Program-made: the position numbers and the translations under genes
Part shown: positions 41,108 to 49,662 of the stretch, piece by piece
Position numbering within the stretch: position 1 is the first letter of the stretch
Layout of the letters: each line of letters starts with the position of its first letter
NCBI RefSeq assembly: GCF_002237655.1
Contig: NZ_NOKT01000005.1
Coordinates: 1-64,000 of the forward strand
Source: Streptomyces sp. XY006
GTDB taxonomy: Bacteria > Actinomycetota > Actinomycetes > Streptomycetales > Streptomycetaceae
Length of the DNA: 64,000 bases
Direction: 5' to 3'
The notes under the pieces: model-generated
Seen by the model: only the letters and a program-made list of their open reading frames with translations
What the model was told of the DNA's origin: nothing
Databases searched by the model: none

Positions 41108-44017
41108 TCAGCGGATCCGGCACTCCTCCCGGGTGAGGGGTGCCCTGTCCCCCGCCGTGCGGTGGCACACCACACGCGGCCGGGAGGTGCCGTCGCCGAG
41201 GCGGCGCACCTCCTTCAGGACGATGCTGTGCCCGGTGCGGTCGCCGTAGAGGGGCGCGCGGGTGAAGTCGATCGTGCCGGTGGCCATGCCCTCGATCTTC
41301 ACGTTGCGCAGGTTCACCCAGGTCGAGGCGCGGCTCTGCGGCCGGTCGTCGCGGCTGGCCGCCCAGAACAGGGCGCGGGTCGCGTCATGGGCCAGGGCGG
41401 TCTGTCCGCTGGCCAGGGCCGGGCTGTCGTGGCGCAGCCGCCGGCCCGCCAGGCCCGGCAGGTGCTGGGCGGCGTCCAGATAGAAGGCCGTCCTGGTGGC
41501 GGCCTGCTCCAGCTCCGCGAGGGCCGCGTGGTACAGCGTGACCTTCGGCGCCACGGACTGCCCGCCGGCCGTGAAGTCCGCCTTGGACAGGTCGTCGCCG
41601 GTGAGGATGGCCAGGGGCCGTCCGGCACAGCCCGGCTCGGTGCCCAGCTGGGCCATGAGCGGATCGACGTCCTCCACCCGCCCGGCGAAGTAGATCACCG
41701 ACGGCACCCGCTCGTCCCGGCAGATCTCCTGCGCGTGCGAGCGCAGCTCCGGCTTGCCGCCGCTGAGCTGGTAGCGGCGCTGTTCGAGCAGGGTGAAGCC
41801 CTGCCGCCGCAGCATCTGCCCGCCGTAACGGGCCTGTTCGTCGGTGTACAGGTCGTCGGTGCGCGCCGTGTCGCGGGCCAGGACCAGGGCGTACTGCCGC
41901 CGCTGCGAGGTGCGCAACTGGGCCGCTATCAGGCCCAGTTGGCGGGTCTGCCACTCGTCCGTGGCGGCCAGGCTGAACCAGTTGGCGAACTCGCGGGGCA
42001 GATATGTGGCGGAGTTCGTGCCGGAGACGACCGGCAGGCCCGCCTCCATCAGGGTGCGGGTCGTGGCCCGGCTCGACTTCAGGTCGCGGCCGGTGCCGAC
42101 GACCCCCACCACAGTCGGGTCGTGCGCGGCGTACGCGGCGATCGCCTCGGCCATCTGCTCCTGGTGGCCCAGGTCCACACCGCCGTTGGCGATCAGCACG
42201 CGCAGCTTCACGCTGGAGTTCTCGTTGATGACCGCCTGCGCCAGGTACACGCCCGCCAGCTCCTCGGCGCCCTTCACCAGCGAGGAGCCGTCGGACCGGT
42301 CGGCGCTGAGCGGTCCGGCGTAGACGACGGTGACGTACGTGCCGGAGTGCCGGGCGAGAACGTCCGCGTTCTGCCGCCCGATACGGTCCTCCAGTTCCGC
42401 CACCGTCCAGGGTCTCGGCTCGCCGGCCGTCAGGGCCGAGACCTCCTCGCCGGGCCGGGGCTGTGGCAGCCAGTCGGCGAAGCGGACGCCGTCCGTCGCT
42501 ATGCCGATGCACTCCGCCCCGCCGCCGGGCCCCGGCGCACGCCGGGTGTCGCGGTTGGCGGTCAGCAGGGACGCCGAGCAGTAGCGGTCGTGCAGGGCGT
42601 CGGCCCGCATGATCGTTCCGGCGGCCAGCACGGCGATCACCAGGACCAGGGTGTGCAGGGCCCACACCAGCCGGGCGAGCGTGGGCCGGGTGGAGGCCCG
42701 CAGGTGCCGGCGGCGCTCCTCGACGGGCCCGAGCTGGTCGTGCGGCAGCGGGATCTTCATCACCCAGGGCAGGACGGACCGCTCCCGGCTGGGGGACTGC
42801 GCGGCGCGCAGGTTGTGCGCCCACTCCCGGTACCAGGTGCGCAGCCGCTCGCCGAACTTGGGCGGTACCGGATCCGGGTCGGGCGCCGTCGGGACCACGC
42901 TGCGCTCCAGGCGTGCCACGTCGTGCGCGCGCACCGCGGCCACCACGAGCAGCGGGTCGAGTTCGCTGCGCCTGCTGCGGACGTCGCTGACGGCGCGGAT
43001 CAGCTCGATGCCGCCGTTGCGGGCGTCCGCGTGCGGCAGGAACAGCATCGGCGGGCGCGGCCGTTTGAAGCCGCGCAGGTCCCAGCTCCAGCGGCGGTGG
43101 TTGTCGCGCAGGTCCTCCCGCAGCGCCAGCACGCACAGCTGGAGGTGGAAGTCGCCGCCCGCCTTGAGGGCCTCGGCCACGTCGTACGCCCGGGCGGCGA
43201 TCGCCTTCCAGGACCGCACGGGCCGCAGCAGCGAGACCTCGGTGGGCTCGTCCTGGTCCGCCGCCCGCAGGAAGGTCGTCGTCATGAACCAGCGGCTCTC
43301 GCGGCGCAGCCACAGGAAGATCGGGGCCCGGCCGGGCAGCACGTAGTTGAGGACGGTCAGCAGCAGCAGGAAGACCAGGCCCGCGCCCACCGCCACGTAC
43401 CACTCGCTGCGGGCCAGCAGCGCGGCCAGCACGGTGACGAGGCTGGCCGGGAGGATGTGCGCCATGTCGAACAACGGCAGGCCCGAGCGCCAGCGCGCGG
43501 TGTTCCTCGGCCGCCAGCGCTGCTGCGCCAGCTGGTTCAGCAGCAGCTGCCGCTGGTCCTGCCCGGCCTCCGGGCTGCCCGGGGCGGGCGCGGGCCAGCT
43601 GTCGCCGAGCGCCGCCACCGCGTCGTCGATGGCGTGCACCAGCCGCAGCCGCGGGAACGCGTAGCGCCGGTAGACCGCCTTGGGGCCGCCCCACTTCTTC
43701 GGATCGCTCAGCGCCCGCACCAGGGCGGCGGCCCTGCGCACCTCCGTCGGCCCCTCGTAGCCGTCCTGCACCACCGCGCAGCGCGTGCCGTGCGCCTCCT
43801 GGCCCGCGTACAGCTGCCGGACCAGCCCGGTCACCGCGTCGTCGTCGGCGCTCTCCTGCGCGTGCACGACGAACACCGGCATGGGCGGCTCGGTGCTCGT
43901 GCGGAAGTCCTGGATGAGCATCTCGAGCTGGTCCTGGAGATGCGCCCCGGCGCCGCTCTCCGGCATGCCGTCATGTCCCCCAGGGCAGTCCGGCGGCGTG
44001 CGATCGGCGTTCACCAT
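41108..44017 (-). CDS. 969-aa membrane receptor-like protein with extracellular periplasmic-binding domain
   Basis: The cytoplasmic N terminus (1-186) is followed by a helical hairpin (about 187-228: LPASLVTVLAALLARS and WYVAVGAGLVFLLLLTVL), a second cytoplasmic region (230-447) and a third membrane helix (about 449-469). Residues 530-880 form a type I periplasmic-binding/LivJ-like domain (YVTVVYAGPLSADRSDGSSL, GVVGTGRDLKSSRATTRTL, PSVIYFAGRVEDVDPL). Such binding domains usually serve ABC importers, but no transporter genes are adjacent. No Walker, kinase or nuclease motif is visible inside. It probably senses an external ligand and acts within the cell by an unknown route. ATG at 44017 is used. 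Confidence 0.7.
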   Translation of the reverse strand: MVNADRTPPDCPGGHDGMPESGAGAHLQDQLEMLIQDFRTSTEPPMPVFVVHAQESADDDAVTGLVRQLYAGQEAHGTRCAVVQDGYEGPTEVRRAAALVRALSDPKKWGGPKAVYRRYAFPRLRLVHAIDDAVAALGDSWPAPAPGSPEAGQDQRQLLLNQLAQQRWRPRNTARWRSGLPLFDMAHILPASLVTVLAALLARSEWYVAVGAGLVFLLLLTVLNYVLPGRAPIFLWLRRESRWFMTTTFLRAADQDEPTEVSLLRPVRSWKAIAARAYDVAEALKAGGDFHLQLCVLALREDLRDNHRRWSWDLRGFKRPRPPMLFLPHADARNGGIELIRAVSDVRSRRSELDPLLVVAAVRAHDVARLERSVVPTAPDPDPVPPKFGERLRTWYREWAHNLRAAQSPSRERSVLPWVMKIPLPHDQLGPVEERRRHLRASTRPTLARLVWALHTLVLVIAVLAAGTIMRADALHDRYCSASLLTANRDTRRAPGPGGGAECIGIATDGVRFADWLPQPRPGEEVSALTAGEPRPWTVAELEDRIGRQNADVLARHSGTYVTVVYAGPLSADRSDGSSLVKGAEELAGVYLAQAVINENSSVKLRVLIANGGVDLGHQEQMAEAIAAYAAHDPTVVGVVGTGRDLKSSRATTRTLMEAGLPVVSGTNSATYLPREFANWFSLAATDEWQTRQLGLIAAQLRTSQRRQYALVLARDTARTDDLYTDEQARYGGQMLRRQGFTLLEQRRYQLSGGKPELRSHAQEICRDERVPSVIYFAGRVEDVDPLMAQLGTEPGCAGRPLAILTGDDLSKADFTAGGQSVAPKVTLYHAALAELEQAATRTAFYLDAAQHLPGLAGRRLRHDSPALASGQTALAHDATRALFWAASRDDRPQSRASTWVNLRNVKIEGMATGTIDFTRAPLYGDRTGHSIVLKEVRRLGDGTSRPRVVCHRTAGDRAPLTREECRIR

Positions 44018-44566
44018 GGCAACCCCCGTTCACCTTCGGTGACTTACGAGGCTAACCGCTGCGGCTGAGGTGGGAGTGGGTGACGCAGGAACTTCGGCCG
44101 GCGGTTCGGCCTGGCGAACGCGGTCCTGCGGACCGGCCGCGCGCCCCAAGCGCACCGAGCGCCGGCCGAGGCGGCCGGGGGTGGCGTACGACGAGTTCAG
44201 CACTCTGCGTGACCCGCTGCCCGTCACCGGCACGGACGCGCTCCCCCAGCCGCCGGACGCGTACGCCCTGCACCGGGCGGACGGGCCGCATCCGCAAGGC
44301 GCCGGGACACCCCGGCGGCCCGCCGGCACCCGCCCTTCGGCCGCCGGCCCGCAGCCACCACGCACCGCCACGGAGCCGGGCCGAGGCGATGCCGCTCGGA
44401 CTCCGGGACGTCAAGGTGTTGTGGGAGCAGGCCGGCCGGCAACCGACCGCCGGGCAGGGCGAGTTCCGCCCGCCCGTTCGCTGGGCATCGTGTCAGGGGC
44501 GTGGGCCGCGCCGCCCCGGAGGGGGAGCGGGCGGGCCGTACCGGCCGGCGAAGGGATGGGGAAACC
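44018..44566. other. 549-base gap with weak coding-like composition
   Basis: No recognisable gene is present between the receptor and DyP starts. Plus-strand frames from GTG 44179 and ATG 44390 show Streptomyces-like G/C third positions over parts of their length (the first begins VAYDEFSTLRDPLPVTG, the second MPLGLRDVKVLWEQAG) but neither resembles a family, and the bias fades along each frame. This could be a decayed gene or the promoter region for both flanking genes. Confidence 0.35.
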
Positions 44567-45505
44567 ATGACGTCACCGCTGCCCTCGGGAGAGACGCTGC
44601 CGCAGCCGCTGCTGAACCCGCCGGCCTCGGTCGCGGTGTTCCTGGTCGCCACGATCGAACCCGGCGGGGAAACCGCCGTACGGGACGTACTGGGCTCGCT
44701 CGCGGGCCTGGTGCGCTCCGTCGGCTTCCCCAGCCCCGACGGCGGGCTCGGCTGCGTCGCCGGGGCCGGATCCCGGGCCTGGGGCCGGGTGTTCGGCGGC
44801 CCGCGGCCCGCGGCACTGCACCCGTTCCGCGAACTGGCCGGGCCCCGGCACCACGCGCCGGCCACCCCGGGCGACCTGTTCTTCCACCTCAAGGCCGCCC
44901 GCACCGACCTGTGCTTCGCCCTCGCCGCCGAGCTCGTGCGGCGGCTGCGCGGCGCGGTCACCGTGCGCGACGAGACGCAGGCGTTCTCCTACTTCGACTC
45001 GCGCAACCTGCTCGGTTTCGTCGACGGCACCGAGAACCCCGTCGGCCAGGCCGCGGCGGACGCGGCCCTCGTCGGGGACGAGGACCCCGGCTTCCGGGGC
45101 GGTGCGTACGCGCTCGTGCAGAAGTACCTGCACGACGTGGACGCCTGGGAGGCCCTCGCCGTCGAGGCACAGGAGAAGATCATCGGCCGCACCAAGCTCA
45201 CCAACCTCGAACTCGACGCGCCCGGCTCCCACAAGGACGTCAACACCGTCCTCGGGCCGGACGGAGCGGAGCAGAGGATACTGCGCTCGGCGATGCCCTT
45301 CGGCCGGCCCGGGCACGGGGAGTTCGGCACGTACTTCGTGGCCTACGCGCGCACGCCGGAGATACCCGAGACGATGCTGCGCAAGATGTTCCTGGGCGGG
45401 CCGGGCGCGGGGCCCGACCCGCTGCTGGACTACTCCCGGGCGGTCACCGGCAGCCTGTTCTTCGTCCCGCCGGCCGCCTTCCTGGAGGCCCTGCCGGGCA
45501 GTTGA
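44567..45505 (+). CDS. DyP-type heme peroxidase, class B-like
   Basis: This 312-aa enzyme has the DyP signature GFVDGTENP (about 151-159), with the distal Asp, plus AYALVQKYLHDVDAW, the proximal-His region APGSHKDVNTVLG, LRSAMPFGRPGHGEFGTYFVAYA and the distal Arg in that region. No signal peptide is present, as in class B, cytoplasmic or encapsulin-cargo DyPs. There is no encapsulin gene adjacent and no obvious cargo tail. ATG at 44567 follows GGGATGGGG. It converges with the flippase-like gene with 7 bases between stops. Confidence 0.9.
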   Translation: MTSPLPSGETLPQPLLNPPASVAVFLVATIEPGGETAVRDVLGSLAGLVRSVGFPSPDGGLGCVAGAGSRAWGRVFGGPRPAALHPFRELAGPRHHAPATPGDLFFHLKAARTDLCFALAAELVRRLRGAVTVRDETQAFSYFDSRNLLGFVDGTENPVGQAAADAALVGDEDPGFRGGAYALVQKYLHDVDAWEALAVEAQEKIIGRTKLTNLELDAPGSHKDVNTVLGPDGAEQRILRSAMPFGRPGHGEFGTYFVAYARTPEIPETMLRKMFLGGPGAGPDPLLDYSRAVTGSLFFVPPAAFLEALPGS

Positions 45506-45512
45506 GCTCGGC

Positions 45513-46526
45513 TCACAGCGCCTTGCGGTGCAGCAGGGCCGACAGGACGAGCGCGCCCGGCAGCATCGGCAGCCACACCGTCAGCACGCGGTAGCCGATG
45601 ACGGTGGCGGTGGCCGTGCCGACGGGCGCGCCGAACGCGGCCATCGTGAACACGAGCGCCGCGTCCACCGGGCCGATCCCGCCCGGCGCGGGCACCGCCC
45701 CGGCCACGGCGCCGGCCACCAGCAGCGCGAGCACCACCTGCGCCCAGGACAGCGGCAGTCCGAGCGAGAAACCGACCGTGGCGATCACACTGCCCTGCAG
45801 CAGCGGGGTCGCCGCCGCCCCGCCCCACAGGGCCAGCACCCGGCTCGGGCGGGTGTGCAGCGCGCGGGCGTCGGTCAGGGCGGTGCGCAGGAAACCCAGG
45901 ACGGGCCGGCGCAGGGCCCGTACGGTCACCAGCGCCACGACGGCCGCGGCGAGGGCGACCGCCGCCGCCCCGGCCGCCGTGAGCAGCGCGCGGTCGCCGG
46001 GCAGCGGCGCGCCGAGCCGCGGCACCTCCGGGAACGCCGCCAGGAACGCGAGCAGCACCAGCGTCTTGGCGACCGGCTTGACCAGGGCGTAGAGGGCGAG
46101 CGAGGCGGTGGCGCGGGGGAGCGGGACGCCCTGGCGCTGCAGGAAGCGCAGGGTGACCGCGTGCGCGCCGATCCCCGCGGGCAGCACCTGGTTCGCGGCG
46201 CCGGCGGCGAACTGGGACGCCACCAGCAGGCCGGGCGGCAGCCGCTCGGGCAGCGCGCCCTGCCGGACACAGGCGGCGGCCACCCAGGTCAGGCAGGTGC
46301 ACCCGAACGCGGCGGACAGCCACCAGGGGTCGGCGGACGCCAGCCGCGCGACCCCCTCGGCGGCGGCCCGCCGGTCGGTCAGCGCCCACCCGCCGATCAG
46401 CAGCAGCGGCAGCAGGACGAGGGCGGGACGGACGAACCGGGCGGCGGCGGGGGAGCGCCGGGGCGGGCCGGCCGGGCAGATGGCGGCAGGGAGCGGTGCG
46501 GGCGGCGTTTCGAGGAGCTGGGACAC
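45513..46526 (-). CDS. flippase-like / LPG-synthase TM-type membrane protein (UPF0104)
   Basis: This 337-aa protein has about eight hydrophobic helices (e.g. FVRPALVLLPLLLIGGWAL, 31-49; VVALVTVRAL; ALLVAGAVAGAVPAPGG). The conserved blocks AAGAANQVLPAGIGAHAVTLRFLQRQG and AVPAPGGIGPVDAALVFTMAAFG match the lysylphosphatidylglycerol-synthetase TM-region family, some of which are lipid flippases. GTG at 46526 is used. It sits directly downstream of the 27-bp repeat array. Substrate unknown. Confidence 0.8.
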   Translation of the reverse strand: MSQLLETPPAPLPAAICPAGPPRRSPAAARFVRPALVLLPLLLIGGWALTDRRAAAEGVARLASADPWWLSAAFGCTCLTWVAAACVRQGALPERLPPGLLVASQFAAGAANQVLPAGIGAHAVTLRFLQRQGVPLPRATASLALYALVKPVAKTLVLLAFLAAFPEVPRLGAPLPGDRALLTAAGAAAVALAAAVVALVTVRALRRPVLGFLRTALTDARALHTRPSRVLALWGGAAATPLLQGSVIATVGFSLGLPLSWAQVVLALLVAGAVAGAVPAPGGIGPVDAALVFTMAAFGAPVGTATATVIGYRVLTVWLPMLPGALVLSALLHRKAL

Positions 46527-46689
46527 GGCGTACGTCGTCCTTCCGGGTGCCGCCCGGGGACGGGGCGGCCGGGCACAGGGCGGGGACGGCCGAAACGTGC
46601 CCGGCCGGCGTGACGCCGCGGTGTCCGGTACGGAAAGGACGGCGGGCGAGCGGGCGACACGGCAGGACGGAGAAGCCCGGCCGGCTTAC

Positions 46690-47040
46690 GGCGGGTTCCC
46701 GCGCCGCCCGGCCTACGGCGGGTTCCCGCGCCGCCCGGTCGTCGGCGGGTTCCCGCGCCGCCCGGTCGTCGGCGGGTTCCCGCGCCGCCCGGTCGTCGGC
46801 GGGTTGCCGTGGGGCTCGGTTGTCGGCGGGTTCCGGTGCCGCCTGGCCGTCGGCGGGTTCCCGTGCCGCCTGGCCGTCGGTGGATTGCCGTGGCGTCCGG
46901 TCACCGGCGGGTTCCCGTGGCGCCTGGCCGTCGGTGAGCTGCCGTGGCGCCAGGTCACCGGCGGATTCCCGTGCCACCCGGTCGCCGGCGGATTCCCATG
47001 CCGCCCGGCCGCCCGCGGATGCCCGTGCCGTCCGGTATGT
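46690..47040. repeat. 27-bp minisatellite, 13 tandem copies
   Basis: Units begin at 46690, 46717, 46744, 46771, 46798, 46825, 46852, 46879, 46906, 46933, 46960, 46987 and 47014, exactly 27 bases apart. The start of each unit is a variant of GGCGGGTTCCCGCGCCGCCC. Copies 1-5 are nearly identical, with 2-5 most so; later ones drift. The unit is a multiple of three, so frames on both strands stay open through it, but none joins a recognisable gene. It occupies the space between the end of apbE and the start of the flippase-like gene. Confidence 0.9.
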
Positions 47041-47047
47041 CCTACGC

Positions 47048-47764
47048 CTACGCCGTCACCGGAAAGCCCTCGCTGCGCAGTACCTTTCCGTCCGCGTTCA
47101 CCGCGAACACCTCGCAGCCGGGGCGGGACGCCGCCCAGGTGATGCCCTGGGGGCCCAGGGCGAAGGCCGCCGTGGACACCGCGTCCGCCTCGGTCAGCGT
47201 CGGGGCCACCACCGTCATGCTCAGCAGGCCGGTCGCCGGGCGGCCCGTGCGGGCGTCGACGATGTGGTCGCCGCGTTCGTAGCGGGCGGACGTGGCGACG
47301 GCGCGGTCCGTCAGGTCCAGCACCGCGCAGAGCCGCCCGGCGTCCTCGGGGTGTCGGACCCCCACGCGCCAGGGGCCGCCGGACACGACCACGTCGCCGC
47401 CCGCGTTGAGGCAGAAGCGCCGCGCCCCGGCCGCCGACAGCAGCTCCGCTCCCCGCTGCACCGACCAGCCCTTCACCACCGCGCAGGGGTCCAGCCGCCG
47501 GCCGGGCGGACGCACGTCGAAGGCGCCCCCGGTCGCGAGCCGGTACTCCTCGCGCAGGTCCAGGACCTCGCGGAGCTCCGGGCCGGGCTCCGCCTGCTGG
47601 CCCCGGTCCAGCCGGGACACCTCGCTGTCCGGGCGGAACGGACTGAACCGCGCGTCGACCTCCCGCAGCCACGCGAACAGTTCGTCCACCGGTGCCTCAG
47701 GGAAGCCCGCGTCGTCGATCCGTACCGAGACCGGGAACCCCATGACGTGCTCCACGCGCCGCAT
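47048..47764 (-). CDS. apbE: FAD:protein FMN transferase
   Basis: This 238-aa ApbE-type enzyme attaches FMN to a Ser/Thr of exported flavoproteins. Family elements are HVMGFPVSVRI (N terminus), REVDARFSPFRPDSEVSRLD, CLNAGGDVVVSGG, the metal/flavin site TSARYERGDHIVDARTGRP, and MTVVAPTLTEADAVSTAAFALG. ATG at 47764 is separated by 3 bases from the stop of the FMN-binding protein gene, its likely substrate. No signal peptide is visible, so it may act before export or on the inner face. The 27-bp array begins 8 bases after its stop. Confidence 0.92.
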   Translation of the reverse strand: MRRVEHVMGFPVSVRIDDAGFPEAPVDELFAWLREVDARFSPFRPDSEVSRLDRGQQAEPGPELREVLDLREEYRLATGGAFDVRPPGRRLDPCAVVKGWSVQRGAELLSAAGARRFCLNAGGDVVVSGGPWRVGVRHPEDAGRLCAVLDLTDRAVATSARYERGDHIVDARTGRPATGLLSMTVVAPTLTEADAVSTAAFALGPQGITWAASRPGCEVFAVNADGKVLRSEGFPVTA

Positions 47765-47767
47765 CCG

Positions 47768-48175
47768 TCAGCCCTTCGCGTCGAGCGCGGCCTGGAGCGA
47801 CTGGCGGTAGCCGTCGCTGGTGACCGTGGCGCCGGACACCGTGTCGATGTCGGCGCTCTGCGCGCGCAGCGTCTCCTCGATCAGCTTCGGCACGGCGGCC
47901 GTGGTCTGGGGGTGGTCCGGCTGCCGCAGCATCCGCACCGAGGCGATCCTGTCGCCCTGGAAGGTGACCTCGACCTGTACCGGTCCCTTCTCGGTGTCGA
48001 CCGTGGACCCCGGCACGACCGTCGACGTGCTGCCGCCGGGCCCCGTGGACGACGAGAGGGAGGGCGCCGGTGCCGGGGCCGCGGCCCCGGCACCGGTGTC
48101 CTGGGAGGGGGCGTAGCGCCAGACGGGGATCAGGCCCGCGACGCTGAGGACGAGGACGGGCAGTGCTCGCTTCAC
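47768..48175 (-). CDS. exported FMN-binding-domain protein
   Basis: This 135-aa protein has an N-terminal signal/anchor (ALPVLVLSVAGLIPVW, about 4-19), a Ser/Pro/Ala linker and an FMN_bind domain. The flavinylation motif SGATVTSDGYRQSL (about 115-128) offers Thr or Ser as the FMN attachment site. GTG at 48175 has GAGGAGG upstream. It lies between the ferric-reductase-like gene (13 bases) and apbE (3 bases), so its FMN likely accepts electrons delivered across the membrane. Confidence 0.9.
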   Translation of the reverse strand: MKRALPVLVLSVAGLIPVWRYAPSQDTGAGAAAPAPAPSLSSSTGPGGSTSTVVPGSTVDTEKGPVQVEVTFQGDRIASVRMLRQPDHPQTTAAVPKLIEETLRAQSADIDTVSGATVTSDGYRQSLQAALDAKG

Positions 48176-48188
48176 GACGGTCTCCTCC

Positions 48189-49529
48189 TCAGCCGGCCAG
48201 GCTGAAACGCTCGAAGTGGATCTGCGGCTTGGGCACGCCCAGCTCGCGCAGGCTGCCGAGCACGGCGTTCATCATCGGCGGCGGGCCGCACAGGTAGACG
48301 TCCCGCTCGGTGATGTCCGGCACCAGCCGCGCCAGCTCCCCGGGCGCCAGCCGGTCGGGCACCGGCGGGCCCGTGACCAGGTGCAGCTCGGCGCCCCGGG
48401 CGAGCGCGAGGTCGCGCAGTTCGTCGTGGAGCACGGCGTCCCGGGCGGTGGCGACCCGGTGGATGACGACCGCGTGGCCGTGCAGTTCCTCCAGCAGGGC
48501 CCGGATCGGCGTGACACCGACGCCGCCCGCGATGAGCACGGCGTCGGGCCGGGTGCGGTGCAGGGCGGTGAAGGCGCCGTAGGGGCCCTCGGCGAAGACG
48601 CGGGTGCCGGCCTTCAGATGCCGCAGGGCCGCGCTGCCGTCGCCCGCCCGCTTGACGGTCAGCCGCAGCGTACGGCCGTCGGGCGCGGCGGACAGCGAGA
48701 ACGGGTTCGCCTGCCACCAGCGGTCCTTCGTCAGGAACCGCCACAGGAAGAACTGACCGGCCCGCGCCGGCAGCCGGTCCAGGTCGCGGCCGGTGAGGTA
48801 GACCGAGACCACGTCGTCGTTCTCGGGGACGACGGCCGTCACCCGGAGCCGGTGGCGCAGGTTCCGCCACAGCGGCAGCGCCAGCCGGCCGGCGAACACC
48901 GAGGCGAGGGCCGCGCCCCACAGCGTGTACCAGTACGCCGTCGCCACCGGCGAGGAGGCGAACGTCGTCCCGGCCGCGACCTGGTGGGTGAAGGCCAGCA
49001 CCACCGCCACGTAGGTGTACAGGTGAATGAAGTGCCAGGTCTCGTAGGCCAGCCGCCGCCGGGCCGAGCGGGCCGAGACGGCCCCGGCCACGACGAGGAT
49101 CGCCAGCGCGACGATCGCCCGCAGCACGCCCTCGACCGTCTCGGCGAGGTCCACCAGCTGGTTCACCGGGTCCAGGGAGGACGACCCGGCGTAGCCGAGG
49201 ACGATGAACACGGCGTGCGCCAGCAGCAGCCACAGCACCGAGAAGCCCGTCCAGCGGTGCCAGGACGTCAGCCGGTCCATGCCGATCCGCCGGTCGAACC
49301 ACGGCAGCCGGGCCACCAGCAGCAGCTGGAACGCCATGAGCAGCGCCGCGTACAGCCCGGTCAGCCGGCCCAGCACGATCAGCGCGTTCGAGGCGAAACC
49401 GGCCTGGACGAAGAAGACGGCCACCACGGCCGCGTTGGCGAGCAGCACCGCGTACAGGCCGGCCCGGCCCACCACCTTGGGCCGCACACCGGGGCGGGTC
49501 GCCACGGGAGGTTCTCGGAGGGTCGTCAC
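48189..49529 (-). CDS. ferric reductase-like transmembrane flavocytochrome
   Basis: This 446-aa protein has six membrane helices with heme-ligand candidates (WHRWTGFSVLWLLLAH and WHFIHLYTYVAVVLAFTH, about 90-195). A cytoplasmic FAD domain (about 230-320, NPFSLSAAP) and an NAD(P)H domain (GGVGVTPIRALLEEL, about 345; LCGPPPMMNAVLG, about 415) follow, as in ferric reductases and NOX. It would move electrons from NAD(P)H across the membrane to the flavinylated partner. GTG at 49529 has AAGGAG 9 bases upstream. First gene of the operon, divergent from the response regulator gene. Confidence 0.9.
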   Translation of the reverse strand: MTTLREPPVATRPGVRPKVVGRAGLYAVLLANAAVVAVFFVQAGFASNALIVLGRLTGLYAALLMAFQLLLVARLPWFDRRIGMDRLTSWHRWTGFSVLWLLLAHAVFIVLGYAGSSSLDPVNQLVDLAETVEGVLRAIVALAILVVAGAVSARSARRRLAYETWHFIHLYTYVAVVLAFTHQVAAGTTFASSPVATAYWYTLWGAALASVFAGRLALPLWRNLRHRLRVTAVVPENDDVVSVYLTGRDLDRLPARAGQFFLWRFLTKDRWWQANPFSLSAAPDGRTLRLTVKRAGDGSAALRHLKAGTRVFAEGPYGAFTALHRTRPDAVLIAGGVGVTPIRALLEELHGHAVVIHRVATARDAVLHDELRDLALARGAELHLVTGPPVPDRLAPGELARLVPDITERDVYLCGPPPMMNAVLGSLRELGVPKPQIHFERFSLAG

Positions 49530-49578
49530 GGTCGGCAGCTCCTTGATCGGATCCTGGGATTCGAGCTTGGCGCCGGGG

Positions 49579-49600
49579 AGCTGTCGGGAAGCTGTCGCTC
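49579..49600. promoter_or_regulatory. 11-bp-period direct repeat in the divergent promoter
   Basis: AGCTGTCG occurs at 49579-49586 and 49590-49597, spaced 11 bp, one helical turn, as in OmpR/PhoB-class tandem half-sites. It lies between the divergent ferric-reductase-like and response regulator genes (50 and 66 bases from their starts), so it could serve autoregulation and control of the flavin operon at once. Confidence 0.45.
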
Positions 49601-49662
49601 AACTTTCAAGTTTTTATCGATCGAGCCACGGGACGGCGGGCGGCTAGGGCGGCCCGGGCCGC

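Noticed and set aside
41108..44017. ABC transporter substrate-binding protein
   Set aside because: The C-terminal fold is of that type, but the protein has three membrane helices and large cytoplasmic parts, and there is no transporter beside it.
46690..47040. CRISPR array
   Set aside because: The 27-bp units are directly adjacent with no unique spacers, and no cas genes are present.
46108..47142. Open frames through the 27-bp array (repeats such as GGFPRRPVV or REPADDRAA) as a repeat protein
   Set aside because: Frames stay open simply because the unit is a multiple of three. No start with SD or continuation into a recognisable domain is seen, so I list it as a repeat, not a CDS.
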